64,000 nucleotides of DNA from Manihot esculenta (lineage: Eukaryota > Streptophyta > Magnoliopsida > Malpighiales > Euphorbiaceae). The DNA lies in contig NC_035161.2 of the NCBI RefSeq assembly GCF_001659605.2, forward strand, positions 40,939,956 to 41,003,955, in the 5' to 3' direction. Positions 24,601-38,047 of this stretch are shown in pieces. Under the pieces are notes generated by a model that saw only the letters and a list, made by a program, of their open reading frames with translations, made no database searches and was not told the origin of the DNA. The first letter of the stretch is position 1, and the number at the start of each line of letters is the position of its first letter. The translations under genes and the position numbers were made by a program.

Positions 24601-25834
24601 TTGTGTTACCATTCTTCTTCCGAGGTAAGGGATCAACTCTTAGACAAACAGGAGGTAACTTTGATGTTTTTGGAGGGGACGATGACTGCCTTTTTGTCCT
24701 AGATCCAGTAGCTTTTCCCATAACATTATCTCCTTCATTTTTCAAAGAAACATCTCTTCCTCTCTGCTCAACATCTTCAGAGTTGTCCTTCTTCTTAGGT
24801 TCTTCTACTTGTTTCACAGGAATGCTTCTTTGTTTTGAACTTTTTTCCTTCAACTCCAAACCCACCTGGCTGCCAGAATTCTTATTAGTCACTTGAGATT
24901 TATTAATGCTATCATCATTATTGGGGCATCTCACTAGGTGTAACTGGCCACTGGAAGCTGGCTCTTCCACAGACATTGGAGCGGTGTGCATCTCCACATC
25001 TTTCTTCTCAGCCTCACCCTGTCTGTTGTGAAAAGGCATCCAGATAATGGGAAATGGAAATTGCCTCATGATGTCCTCATTCTTCTGATCTGCAGTACTC
25101 CCATTTTCACTTGGCATAAAAGATTGAAGACTTCTTTTGTCAAGTGGAAACCAGCTACTCCACACTCCAGGATCTTGTTCAGAGAACTTTAGAATCTGAG
25201 GAGGCTTCTTATCTACAGAAGCCATCTCAGATTTCTCCTCCTTAGCCGCATCCGCTTCCAAAGACTTTCTATGCTCTTCATTCTTCAAATACTCGGGCGG
25301 AATCCAAAAAACTGGATATGGATGATTTTTCAATGGAAATGGAACTAAAAAGCCATCCCTATTATTTTCAACATTGGGATCCTGCTCTTCAATCCTCACA
25401 CTTCCACCATTTCTCTGGTCGTGTGTGTGGTTGCGGCACCCACAACAGTGATAATCATTATCTCTGGGCTTGTCAAATTCGTACCTAGGTAGCTCTCTTA
25501 AATAATGCGGTGGAGGGGCATAATGTACAGGGACAGCATCAGTATATGGAGGATGATAGCCACAACAATGGAACTGTGGTGATGCAAAATGAAGACAAGG
25601 TCCATAACTATAATAACCAGGGAAGTTACCCTCGCGGAAATAGGGGTAGCACGGAACAGAATAACCAAAATTGTTAGGGTAAGGCCAAGGATGATTGATG
25701 ACCACAGGCTTGGATGGATCAACGTTTGCAACAGGTGGAACAGCCTCAAAGCTTGGATAATAGTTCTGATTGAAATGCATTTGGTTCCCCTGCTGCGGGG
25801 GGTGTGAATCCATGTATCTGTTAACAGGCATCAT
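21678..25834 (-). CDS. BAG6: BAG-family molecular chaperone regulator 6 (IQ motif plus BAG domain)
   Basis: Two exons, 25834-23933 and 23465-21678, joined in phase 0 (ACTATCCAG|GTATGG to CAACAG|GGCTTG), giving about 1229 residues. The N-terminus is rich in Tyr, Pro and His (PYFREGNFPGYYSYG) with a Cys/His patch (CCGCRNHTH). Paired motifs FPVFW-like 'YPVFWIPPEY' and 'FPIIWMPFH' follow. An IQ calmodulin-binding motif (AAVRIQSAYRGFEVRKW) starts at residue 561. The BAG domain follows at about 575-660, crossing the intron, and ends in LVELQEKLDLL. The long C-terminal part is acidic and ends with a coiled coil near the last 80 residues. Plant BAG6 binds Hsp70 through BAG and calmodulin through IQ, and acts in heat response, cell death and basal immunity. 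It is longer than the 1043 residues I recall for Arabidopsis BAG6, through the acidic region. Confidence 0.95.
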
Positions 25835-28634
25835 CTTCAGAAAATCTTAATACCAAAATAACACTTTGGTAGTTCTTTACGAGTTGATCGAATGTAAAGG
25901 CCAGAAAACCACCAAAGGTAGAGATTAATAAAACTGAGGAGAAAAAAAAAAGTGCGTGTTAGTACGAAATCATCCACAGCTGCATTTGAGGGAGAAGTAT
26001 TGCCAAGAACTAGCATGAGGAAAACTAGACAACTAAATAGGAAACCACTAAAAGTCGAGCGTCAAACATAAACATATTAATAATTACACCACCAACTTTT
26101 AATACATATTTAAGAGTTGAAATTTTTGAAAGTTTCGACAATTGGATATCAGTTTACAGAATGACAAACCATGGCGCACCAAATACTAAACATGATTTCA
26201 TCTGCTTATCTTTGTCGATCCCAAGTTATATCTATCATTACCCAATACGCCCTCTGAAATTTCAAAAACCCAAAAAGGAAGGTATCATCACCAGATTTCC
26301 AAGAATAACTTCCAATCAGACAGTGAAGGCCCTAAAGCAAAATTAAGAAATCTCTTAATAGATCTGATGAAACTGACTGGACTTCAGTAAATTTCAACAT
26401 ATCATATTCATATTTACCATTGATTGATTAAAAGATATAAACCTTTGCTGTACATTTAAAATTATATAAGAAATATGTTGTTATCAACTCCCATTCTCAA
26501 AAAATTAAGCACATAAAACAGAAAGCTAATCAGTTATGCCTCTAAATCCTTTCTTTTATTGACCTCTCCAACACTCGCAGTATCTATTAACTTCATAAAC
26601 ATAGAGTCTAGCACATTAAAAAAAAAAATCCAAAAACTGCAGCTCCTTTCAGCAACAAAGTAAAGGAAAATATAAACACAAATGCACAGAAAATGAAGAC
26701 AGAAGTCATAGATTAAGAACAAAATATATACCAACTTACGGTTAAATCTGGCGAGAAATGGCACAAAAGAAAATTTGTAATAGAAAATCCAGCCAAACGG
26801 TTCCGCAGTCCAGATGACTCTGATATCGGAGCGAATTCAGTCCACAAACCCGAAAAAAGCCGCTACTCAAATTGTCTTCTTCGCTTACAGGATCAGTGCA
26901 GTATCTTATCAAACGGATTTTTCTGAGATGAAACAGCGTTTGAAGATATCGCATTTTATAGGTGGTGCTAAGGAGTAGATATATGACTGCCTAAAAAAAT
27001 CTTCGTTTCGAGATGTTTCGCGCGTCTCCCAAACCAAACACGAGGGATCTGGATTTTTCCTGCCACGTAAGAACCGTATTTCGTTGCCACGTGTTGGACG
27101 TAGATCAAGAGCATTTTTGTATTTCTTTTTTTTTTGGCTGTGTAACAGAGGTAGCATTAAAAGCCCAATAAAAAAGAAAAAAGAAATCTAAAAAGCTAAC
27201 TCAAACTACAACCCAACAGTACAAGTTCAGTCTAGAACCCCAGAAGTACAAACCATGACCCAAAAAAACAATCCTATTTTGAACGGTCTGGGAAGCACCT
27301 GATCACTGTCTGCATCGCCACTATTTCCGCCAAACAAAGTAAAGCAACACATAAAACTCATTCAGAGAAGAAGACGAATAGTAAATAGACGTACAAAAAC
27401 TAAATCAACAAGAAGCCAACGTTGATAATAATGTTATAAACAAAAGGCACATGCAAAAACTAGAGCAGATTACCCTCCGACAGAAACAATCCATCCAGAG
27501 TCATCTGCAATCACCTGGCAACCAGCATTAAATAGATTTTAATGTGATTATAATTATCTTGAAATAAACAGTAAAGTGGTTTTATTGAAAGCCTGCGTCT
27601 ATATACATGCACAATAATATATTGCGTTGAAATGTAATTTAAATTTTTAAAATTTTGATTATTAAAATTATATCTCATAATAATTATTTTTAAAAAATAT
27701 ATATATTTTGAGTACATTTGCTAAGAATTTCAAAAAAAACAATGAGAGTCTATAACTCGGTATTATAAACTTTGCTCTGGAAAAATTAATCTTTTCTAAT
27801 TAAGTAATGCATTACTCCAACCTCTCTAATTTTTCATTGTTTTTAAAAAAATGAAGTTTTATATTCTAACATAACTGATAAACAAAACAGCCTTTTTTTT
27901 ATCTTAATTACAGGAGAAAACTAAAGAGAAATTAATTAAGAGAAATAAAAAATAATTTTAATTTTTTTTTTGGAGAGATTATTAGAAATTAGAATAGGAA
28001 AGTATACTTTAAAAAACAAATATTATATTTTAAGTTTTCCATTAAGAAAAAAAAAAGCGTTCCATCTTTATTTTTGTGAGTCATCAAATTTGGGAGGATT
28101 AACATTAACAAGATTATTATACGAAAAAAAAAAGCATTTATAAATCATAAATAAAACAAATATTTGATTAAATAAAAAATTGAGTAAAGAATTCTCAAGT
28201 CACCACTGGCTCACTCCGCTGCTAAACTCTCGTTTTAAAACATGAAATCGAAATATGCCCATTGAGACTTTAGATAATTGGGCAGCTCCTCCGCAGACAA
28301 GCCCAAGGCTCGAAGCACTCTGCAGACTCTGTCTCCATACAAAATCCCCAGTTCGAGTATAAATCAGAAGGTCCTAAGAGCTTCAAGGATTCACGATCTC
28401 TGCCGACGAGTAATGATATCCGAAGTGCTTCCTTTTGTAAAGGGTCCTCCAAAGTAAGGGAGTATACAAGATGACAGGAATAAATATAGTCTGTTAGTTA
28501 CAGACAAGCCCCTCAGCTTACAAAATAAGAATGATGAGGGAAAAATTAACAATGAAAAGATAAATATCAGATTAACCCTATCAATTCCAAGGCAGCTGTA
28601 CCCCAAAAAAACCAATTTAATTCTACAAAAACCT
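25835..28634. other. BAG6 upstream region and 3' flank of the glycosyltransferase gene
   Basis: 25835-26960 is probably the BAG6 5' leader, perhaps with an intron; I could not fix its borders. 26960-27110 carries two ACGT-core motifs, listed separately. 27500-28180 is AT-rich. 28200-28634 is less AT-rich and includes the 3' UTR side of the glycosyltransferase gene. A 60-codon minus-strand frame at 28270-28452 matches nothing I know. Confidence 0.4.
27062..27098. promoter_or_regulatory. Paired ACGT-core elements, including a G-box (ABRE-like), upstream of BAG6
   Basis: GCCACGTAAG at 27062-27071 and GCCACGTGTTGG at 27086-27097 lie 24 bp apart. The second contains a perfect G-box, CACGTG, at 27088-27093. 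Such pairs bind bZIP and bHLH factors and often work as ABA-response elements. They lie about 1.2 kb upstream of the BAG6 start codon and probably close to its promoter. The function is inferred from motif alone. Confidence 0.4.
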
Positions 28635-31600
28635 TCACATTAACATTGTTGAGTTTGAATTTTCTATGTCTTCTGGTGGGGGCTTTACATATTTCCCTAT
28701 TACCTTCTGACGATGTTTTCTCCTCATCCTGTTTAGTTTGTCTTTGCTTTGTTGCCTCCTCTTCTCCTTCTGCTGATTCCGGAGACTCCTCTCTTTCTCA
28801 AACACACCTTGCCAGACAACTTCTCCTGTATTAGGCCATAACCATCTTCTCTTTGGTTGGTCAGAATCTGCCTCTTCAGCCAAGTCTTCGTCCATGCTCT
28901 TTAGTGTGGTGTATGAGAACCATTTGACCCACATTTTGCCTCTCCTGCTCTTTATTTTGTGCTGCTCTTGCATCAAACCAGTCTCAGGGTTCACATACAC
29001 CATCTGCCTTGCACTGTGGTATGCCCAGACATTTATGAGCAGCTCGAGGACTCGTGAGTAGCACTGCTTATCCTGCAAGTCCAAAACGTAAAAATATGTA
29101 TACTGCTACCATAGATACGCTTACTACTGGTAAGAACACAAACAAATTCCAACAAAGACAGAAGACTAGAGACAAATCAAGTTACCTTTGATAAACTCAG
29201 ATAACAATGCCCGCTCTGATGGTGCTCATCATACATTTGTGCATCCAATGCATCTACAAACATTCTGCATTCACCAAAGTTCAAGCTTAAAATTTTGACA
29301 AAACCCTCAAAGGAGAGGACAAACTTTAAATCCTGGGCAAGTTAACAATAAGTTTCACACCTTGAGAACATTACAAACTCTAGGAAGGACCTTGTTGGCA
29401 AAGCCCAACTCAGCATGACAGACCATGTATCCCCATCATCAGGCATTGGTGGTAAATAATCCAAATCTTGCTCAACACCATACATCCTTCTGAATGCCTC
29501 AGAAAATGCAGACCTTCATTCAGTCATTAGGAGTAATCAGCCCAAACTCTAAATAAGAAAAAAGAAAGAGGACAATTTGAGCACATTTTGTTGGATATGC
29601 ATAACATAATATGCAGCAGACTGCAGAGGTCTTACTTGCAATTGCCAGCATTAATAGCATTGCAAAACGACCAAAAATCTTGTTGCAACTGGTTTCTTGG
29701 ATCCATGTCCATGCGAACCCAAAAGTAGAGTGCATCCCCATGCCTTTGTGTTTGAATAGCATCTAATAATGCCAATTCAGCAGTCCGAGATAAAGAAGCC
29801 TGCTTGAACCCAACAATTAAAAACAGAAATGTGAAAGGCAAGAAACAGTATGTATCACATAACACATAAACAGTCCATATCCACTTCAGAACTTCTCGCT
29901 CATATAAAGATAATGGTAAAAGGAATCAGTAACTAGGAACCTATACAACAAAAAAAAATGTTGCGTTGCTTGCAACAGCAGATCCATGCAGATGACTCTA
30001 AAAGCTTCATTGTCTCAAAACTTGCTGAAATTGTTTAGGAGCTGCAGATATATTCAATGTAGAAAATATGACAGATTGTTCTGACAAGCTCAACCCAAAG
30101 GACCCAAAACATAGAACACAGATGGTTTCAAAATGAAATAAAGCTTCATGGTAAACAAGGACAGGGAGAAACAAATGGAACACAAGATAGACACAAAACA
30201 TATAAAGAGTAACAACAGTACCTTCCTTGCAGTTGCCCTCCAAGATTGAAACCCTATCCAAGCATTCTTGTGAACTCGGTCAATTCGATTTGCAATTGCA
30301 AAAAAAGCTCCATATTCACCAAGGGCGTCCCTATAGTAAGGATTATTAAGAAGTGGTAGACGAGAAGGTGCATCGACGTCATCTGCCCTAGGTCTTCTAC
30401 CCTTTGAAGACTGCAACCATATTAAGTATATATGAACATCATATAGCTAAAGGTACATTGTCAGAACAGAAGATATAGTTTGAGTTAGAATTGCATAAGA
30501 ATGTATTTCCCTAAATGCAAGAAGAAAATAAACAAAATTGCATCCTACATAAAGGATAATTGTTGACACATTAACTAAATGGCAAGTGAATTGTCCAGCA
30601 TACATCTCCCAAGATAAAAGTAATTGGGACAACTGGTCAGAATGAAGATAAAAAGGAATAAAACTCACCAACCCCACTCCACGATACAGTGAACTATGGT
30701 GAAGAAAAGACCAGGTCCCTTCCCCAAAGTATGGTTCATAAATGCACAATGGCTGACCTGTCCTCTCAAGTTCACCTTCATCCCTTTCATGCAAATCATT
30801 TCTAGATCTATCAGCCCTTTTGGCACCTCGATATGCTTCCTCCCATGTACCATGAGGTTGATCACTTCGATCTTTTAGCTGCACAATATTCCAAAGGATG
30901 TCGAATTTCTCAAAGGATGTAGCAAAGTAAAAGAGCACAAGAACATTAGTTCTGTCTGAGGCATATCAATGCTCGACAACAACTTCTTACCTCTTCTTCC
31001 TCTCTTCTCTTTCTTGCATTAAGGATCTCATTGTCTTTCTCTTCTTTCCAGATGTCATACAAGAATGATTCATCAATAGAAGTGATAGAACGAGAGCTCT
31101 CTCTTTGTGTACGGTTCCACTGCTCCTCAATCTTGTCTAAGGATCTGGAAATTCTCAAAGTTCTCTCTTCATATGCCGATTTTGAAAATGCTCCAAATAG
31201 ATGCCAGCGCCATTCTTCTTTCAATTTGGATGGAATTTCCACAAAAGCTTCAGGAAGAGCAACTTCTGAAGGGAGCCTGATAATTTTTTCAAGCAGAGAA
31301 GCATAGCCTTCAACAGTTTCTGCAACCATCAGGTTTCTAGCGGTACCTTTTCCTACTGAAGCAATGTTGCGAGCTACGGGTGATAACTTTCCATTTAAAA
31401 TCAATTGCAAGATAATATGTGTTAGAACCCTGATTTTCTCCCTAGGGAAAAGAAAGCCATTCACCCTGTCATCAACCTAATTGTTATAGCTAATTACAGT
31501 CAGTAGATTGTTTAACAGACACAAAACAACAACAACAAAAGCAAAAGCAAAAAAAAAGGAAAATACATAGAAATCAGCCATAGGAAACATACGTATTTCC

Positions 31601-34600
31601 TGATCATGTGGAGATCTGGTGCTACGATGGGTTTCCCAATGCACATGGCTTTTATCAAAATTTCAGGAAAAGATTGCTCCTCGTGGAAGGACCCATATAC
31701 CACAATATCAGATGCACTTAGCACGCTGCCTTCATCCTCATCAATAGCTATGTGCTTCACAGCACCTCTTGGATAATGTAAGTTAACAGCAATTGCCTGA
31801 GGGAAAAAGAATATCATAGAAATTCAGTATCTGTTTTCAGAAAGAGTTGACTAAAATCAGCAGCTACTAATAAATCATACCTCAACAGCCATAGTGTAAT
31901 TACTGGTTGAATTCCCGCTTAAAACAATGATTTTGAGACGAGAAATTGAATTATCATCAAAAGGGAACTTGGAAAAAAGCGGTAACAGAGCCTGCAAAAT
32001 GAGTGCATGCTCCAGCCACAAACCCCTGTACAGAAACTGACTTCCTACAATTGTAATGATAATATCATCAGGCCCATAACCCATTTTCACACGCACATTA
32101 TCTTTGTATAATGCCACCAAAGCATCTGCTTCCCATGCTTGAGCAGGAGAACCCGGAATAACATAATAATTTCCAGCATCAAATGAAGAGTACATCATCT
32201 GTATTTTAGAAATCAAACCACCATAGATAAACTTCAGCGCAAATGCTATTGCTAAAAGTATAAACTAAGCACAGTCATACAAACAAAATGCTGGGTTGCA
32301 CTTTCTTAAATATAGAAGCATTTAATAAAAAGTGAGCCTTATATTAGAGTGGCATTCAATCAGCACTCGGGCAACCTTTGCTGATTGAAAAGAAACAATC
32401 ATAGAAATTAAGACCACAGAAATTTAAGTAATCCACATGATGAGAAACTTTGTAATTTTCATTACCGGCAGAACATGATTTGGGAAGACGACTACAGTAG
32501 CACGGTTAAAAACTCTTTTCCAGTCATTCGCAAGCTCAATTTGCCCATTTTCAGTGTATTTTCTTGAACGAACAGCAAGTGCTTTTTCATGAATGGTCCA
32601 TATAAGAGGTAAGGACTTGAAAGGTTCCTGCATAAAACTGTAAAAAGTGAAATCATTCTAGTTAATAGACTTGGACAAGTAAGATCGTTCAAAGATCAAC
32701 TCAATTACAATACTTTCAATTTTCATATGTATACAAATAAAATAAAGTGAACAAATATCCTCCACCCATAATATGTAACATTAAATAACATCCCTCATAT
32801 TTTCATCCTCATATGTTGTTAAAGTTTTAGGTGGGAGGGGCACAAGACATTTTTTTTGTCCCACACAATTAAGGAAAGACAATAATATTGGATTAACAAA
32901 AAAAAAAAACTTCAAAAATGAAGATGTAGAAGGGAAATCCAAATTTTCATCCAAGGAGACCTCTATAATAAATTTTTACAACAGAGGCAGCAGAAAAAGG
33001 GATTAGGGCAAAGTATTTGGATTAGAGAAAAATTTAGACAAAAAAAGAACACAATGATTATATATCTCACCATGACAAAACAACCTTGGTTTCCAATGAG
33101 CTCACAAGTATACCATCATACCTGCAAAAATAAAGCATCACAATCAGATGTGACTGAAAAAAGCCTTTTAAGTCAATTGAGACACACTAGTGGAAATAAT
33201 TTGAGAAATAAATGACAAGCTACCCCAAATGGACACATAATCAACTTGATTGTCACACCTCAAATTTGCTAAAGCATTAAATTAGACAACTCAAAACCCA
33301 TCCCCATACTAGTTCAGCAATCTGCAATCCCTTATCCAAAAGCCTCAAAACTGAGTTATTTTGATGATCCAGTCACTAAAAAAGGCTACAAGAAAGGTTT
33401 TGCCCAGGCAAAGCAACAACTCTCACAACAGTTCAAATTTAGAACAATAATAAGAATCAGGGAATTCAAAGAAAGTGGTGATCTTGCCCTATGTTGTTGA
33501 GAAAGCCACAGAATGTTATTCGTTGTAACCATGACATTATGTAACAGTTTCAAAGTTAAGTAAACACTGCATTCCTGTACAAGAAATTCTCAAACATTTT
33601 CTTTATGAAGATCCCTATGAGACAATGACAACTTAGAAATTCTCAAACAGTTTCTCTTTAATGATTTATATGAAACATTAATGATAATACTAGTTGAGAA
33701 ATTCAATATATTACTGAGAGTGAGACTCTTCATACATCAGCCAATCAACCGCAATCTCCATCCTGTGCTTGCTCTGGAAAATGGTGACCGGGACTCCTAT
33801 GCTCTTCCATATTTCATGCGCAGGACCATCTTCAATTGAAAAAACCTGCCAAATAAATTAATTTAAATTTGATTTCAAGATAGGTTAAGGTTACTGATCA
33901 AGCATAATTTAGCCACATTTTTATTATATTTATCACTGATTAATTACACATTTTTCTAGCTTAATTTATGTTTTTGTTATGTTTTTGTAGAAAAAGAAGA
34001 AAATGGAAAGTTTGAAAAAAAGTGCAGAAAAATCTGGAAAAGTGATTGGGTCAAAGTGATTTGGCCAAATCACCCGCAGAAATCAGAAGCAGAAAGCTAA
34101 GGCAGAAATCTGGAGGCAACACACAGAAACGATTTGGGCAAGTGATCTGCCCAAATCACTCGCCCAAATCACTCGCCCAAATCACATTGACGCAGAGAGA
34201 CAGCAGAAGCGGAAAAAGTGCAGAAAACTGAAATTCAAAAGCAAAGAAGTCCAAATCCATTTCAAACACCACCAGACCAGTCCCAAGAGCCACAGGAATA
34301 TCTTTCACCAAAGGAATTTCATCCACAATAAAATTCAAAGACAAAAGAGGAATTAAAGACCACAAAGACCAAGTCAAAATTGGGATCTCCTAACCCTAAT
34401 TGAATTTGGACTCTCCACCTATAAAGAGGACAGCATCTAGACCACCAGGGCATCCCTCAGCATCGGCAACTCTGCAAAAATTCGGCAGACTTCTTCTTCT
34501 TCTTTTCCTCTATTCTTTTTTGTAAATTTGTCCACATTGAGTGGCTAAACACTCTCCTTTCTAGTTAAAGTTGGAAATTTCAGATTTATGATGAATTGGG

Positions 34601-36599
34601 AGATTTAATACTCCATTATTAAACTCTTGTTTATTTTCAATATTTATGCAACTTGATCTTTCTATAATTATTGCTTTGCTTTTAAAATCAATTAAGGCCC
34701 GTTGCTTTTAATTGCTTGAGTGATATATTGTTTGAATAATTTAGGTCCGTAATTGCTTAGGTTATTTAATCACAAGTATAATCAGTTGCATAATCTAAAC
34801 TTGACCACACGGTTGTCAAGGTTAGAGTTGGGTTTCTCTAAGTCCTAATGCAGTTAACAGTTGTTCGATGCTAAAAGCCCCAAGGACGTTCCTTGGCAAC
34901 TTGTTAACTAGAGTTTGATTAGCGAACGTTTCCTAATCAAACTAAAACTAAGGAGGAATTTGGATTGTGAGAAGCGTCTTCCACGTCCTAAACTAACTTA
35001 TTGAAATAAATAAGAGTATCAAAAAGATCAATGATCAATTCAAAACAAACTGAAATAGATCCATGCTTCAACTAGAATTCTTCTCCTATTGAAATTCTCA
35101 TCTATTTAAATTATTGCTTTCTCTTGCTATTTAGTTTTAATCATCAAAACAAAACCCCCCTCTTTTATTTGTTTGTTATTTACTTGTCCAAGTCATTATT
35201 AGGAAAATCCGTAGTGTCAAATCCCTATGGTTCGACCCTATTGCCACTATCTACAAGTTAATTGTTAATTGTTTAACAGGTTTATTTTTGACGGCTTCAA
35301 CAACCGCTATCAGTTACGTTATCATAAAATTCCCAAATTTCGCCACTTAATTTCTGTAAGAATGAAAGCAAATGTGCTTTGCCAGCAAAAAGTAGTGCTA
35401 CTCATATAGTCAATTTGCCTGACCAAAGTGAGAAATACCCTATGCCCATCAACCATGTGTATGTGAAAAAATTTTAAGCTAAGATATCTTATGTTCAAAC
35501 AAAAAAGAAACTAGATTTAAATACATATGCAATTCAAGAATGACATTTTTCTCAAGCACTCAATTCACCATATCTCAATTCATATATGCTTTTCTTCTCT
35601 CAATCTATGTAACTCATAAAATCCTGCAACAATAGTTTCATACTACCAAAAGTGATAATTAATTATATTCCAATTCATGACCACAAAAATTCCCAAAAAT
35701 GAGCATTGACCATATCCATATACCACATTTGAGAGGGGATTGATCTGATTTAAAGCAAACTTTTCACGTGTTCCATTCAAACAATCCATTTTTCCTCTTC
35801 ACAGAATGCATGAAATAACAGTTAGGTAGCAAAGATAATGCAAATCAATTTGACAACCTGGGTTATATAACCAATCTCCTGCAATGCTGTTGCAACAGTC
35901 ACCATCAGCAGCTGCTGTGGATCCACTAACAGATCGGCGAAGACCTGCATTTGAAAAAAAAAAAAGGATTTAAAAGATGAAGGAGAAGAAACTAAGGGAA
36001 AGAAACCAACCGCGGAAACAATGTGAAATGTATGATTTTTTTTTTTTTTTAAATCATACATAAACCACAAAACAAAACAGACATATAAAGCCACTCAACA
36101 AAGCAAACAAGAACAAAATTCAATAATGGCAACAGCAAAACAAGTACTAAATACTGACCAGAGCGAGCTGGGGCTTCTTATACCCGAAACGACGTTGTGT
36201 TACACTGAAATTAAATGACAGATTATTGACATCTCTAGCTTCCTTTTCAAATTTCTCTATAAGCTTTGAAGGCTCGAATTTGATGTCTTCTCCAAAATCC
36301 AAAGTCCCCGTCTCCTTCAAAGACAGCAAATCCCCAGATACCATGTCCAACTCTTTCCACGAATCCTGTGATTTCTCAATCACAGAACCAGGCAAAAACA
36401 TCTGAAAAGAAATCACAACGAAGAGAAATACAGCCACCGTGCAAATCCATTGCAGGTAATCTAGCTTCCTGAACAGCAAGAAGCGGGAAAATCTCGATCT
36501 GGGTCTCTGAGAAAAGGGATATCTCTCGGTTCTACCAGCTGAAGAAGAGCGAAGAAGACTCTCCCTCTTCAATGGAAGCGCAGTCTCCAGAGAACCCAT
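28635..36599 (-). CDS. Membrane-anchored GT4-type (glycosyltransferase family 1 domain) protein, At4g01210-like
   Basis: Fourteen exons: 36599-36159, 35944-35858, 33845-33736, 33121-33071, 32637-32466, 32198-31881, 31796-31593, 31476-30991, 30878-30669, 30410-30222, 29799-29636, 29513-29361, 29264-29186 and 29072-28635. All have GT-AG borders with consistent phase, and together encode about 1033 residues, close to the roughly 1031 I recall for At4g01210. The N-terminus is cytosolic and basic, followed by one membrane span at about 48-68 (type II topology, probably Golgi). A GT-B fold follows. The nucleotide-sugar-binding C-lobe motif is SFPEILIKAM...GKPIVAPD at about 435-455. The C-terminal third is plant-conserved (RADRSRNDLHERDEGEL, LCIYEPYFGEGTWSFLH, WIGFQSWRATARK) and the tail is basic. 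Substrate and product are unknown. The exon 11 acceptor is an AAGCAG tandem. Intron 2 (2012 bp) is enlarged by a solo LTR. Confidence 0.93.
33895..35312. mobile_element. Solo LTR in intron 2 of the glycosyltransferase gene
   Basis: A 1418-bp segment with short inverted ends (TGAT at 33895, ATCA ending at 35312) flanked by a perfect 5-bp direct repeat, GTTAC (33890-33894 and 35313-35317). It contains a TATA-like CCTATAAAGAGG near 34420 and a 3' part (near 35200-35260) of a type seen in plant LTR retrotransposons. There is no gag, pol, primer-binding site or polypurine tract. This fits a solo LTR left by recombination between the two LTRs of a full element. Short frames inside it are not host genes. 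Family unknown; orientation not determined with certainty. Confidence 0.8.
34151..34185. repeat. Short tandem repeat within the solo LTR
   Basis: A 13-bp unit (CCAAATCACTCGC) is repeated about 2.7 times, with related CCAAATCACYCGC copies upstream near 34060-34085. It is an internal LTR feature, possibly a promoter-proximal repeat of the element. Confidence 0.7.
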
Positions 36600-37602
36600 C
36601 TAGAGACTCATCAATTAGCTCCAAAATGGACTACAATTACATGCAGATAACATGAAAAAGAAAAGCAAAACAAGACAAACCCACGAGCACGAACACAGTT
36701 GTGAGTTGAGTTGAGTTGAGTTGAGTAATAGAGAGAGACTGAGAGAGAGAGAGAGAGGTGGGGGCGGCAATGGAAGGTCAAGAAGCCAAAGCGGATTCGT
36801 CCTTGCATTGTCAAACATGAGGGCGTCTTTATTATCGATGGAAAATTGGAAATGGAAAGATTATTCTTTTTTTTTTATAAGTGTTGCTAAATTTTCTGGA
36901 GTTTCAAAATATGGAAGACTGGATTTTGCCACGTACTTAACTTCGGGATTATAGGCAAATTGTCCGAACGATTTTTTAAAAATTTAATTAATATGAAAAA
37001 ATTGTTCAATTTTCCATTTTTAGCCTTTTTTTAATTTAAAATGAATTATTATTCAATAAATGTAGTTTATTAAATATTTAGAACTATTTTTAAATTACTT
37101 AACTCATGCACATGTATTTAAATTTTATAAAATGAAATTTTTTATTCATCCGATAAAAAAATATTTTTTTTATTTTGATTTATTTTATAATTTAGTTATT
37201 TTGCATATGTAATTAGTATATTTAAATTTAAAATAATAAATTTTAACCTTTCACAATATACTCTCCATTTCTATTGCTCTATTATTGAATTATTTAATAA
37301 ATTCTCACTTTTTAATAATATATATACGCATGGAAAAAATCAACATAAACTATTATTTTAAAAAATAAACCTATAATTTGAGGAAAATACAAAAGAAAAA
37401 TAAGGCTAATTCTATTGGAAAATAAAAATTATTAAATGATTATATATGTCTCAAATGTGATATTATATTAATATTTTTAATAATAAAAAATTAAGAAAAT
37501 CTGTTTACGTATTAAAGAATTAAAAATCATAAGAAAATGACTATAAAATATATAAATCATCAATAATTTTTTTTATTATTCACTCAAAAAAGAAAGATCA
37601 GG
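36600..37602. promoter_or_regulatory. Upstream region of the glycosyltransferase gene with GAGTT and GA microsatellites
   Basis: Reading toward the minus-strand gene, 36701-36760 shows about five GAGTT units followed by a GA run; on the sense strand this is a TC-rich leader, a common plant 5' UTR feature. 36840-37602 is AT-rich with no gene. The transcription start is probably near 36750-36830, which is inferred. Confidence 0.45.
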
Positions 37603-38047
37603 TGATGATAACCAGATTCCGAACCCCCTAAACATGGCTGAATCCGTCCGGAAAACTTAGACCTCAATTTTATTAAGATCCAATAATTAAATATGTCTTA
37701 CATATAAGTCTAGGACTCGTTTGGACGGATCGAACAGGACTCGAGTCTATATGTGAGAGATTCAACTCGATTAACTTGCTAGATCCGTGGGGCAGCAGAC
37801 CCTGTAACATTCGAGATCGTGTTTATATTACGCCGGATGAAATTAAATGGTTGTCTAATGATTAGAAAGGAGGCAATACGTCTATACATATAGCCAGCAT
37901 GACTGTGAGGGTATAAATGCAGGACGACGATTACACATTACTAAAGGATAAAAGAGAAAAGGAATGAAAGAAATAAGAAAAGACAAACCAGACTAAACTT
38001 ACCAAAATACACCTTGAGCCTACCATTGACCGGACTTCAGAACATCA
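37603..38047 (+). repeat. 5' LTR of the gypsy element
   Basis: Begins TGATGATAACC and ends GAACATCA directly before the primer-binding-type sequence. Its last roughly 140 bp align with 42005-42138; both share ACTAAACTTA followed by CAAAATACAC. Confidence 0.8.

Noticed and set aside
28270..28452. 60-codon minus-strand frame downstream of the glycosyltransferase gene
   Set aside because: No recognisable domain, and it lies past the confident stop codon. It may be 3' flank or an old gene scrap, but nothing supports a call.
34046..34377. Open frames on both strands inside the glycosyltransferase intron
   Set aside because: They fall inside the solo LTR and arise from its short tandem repeats.
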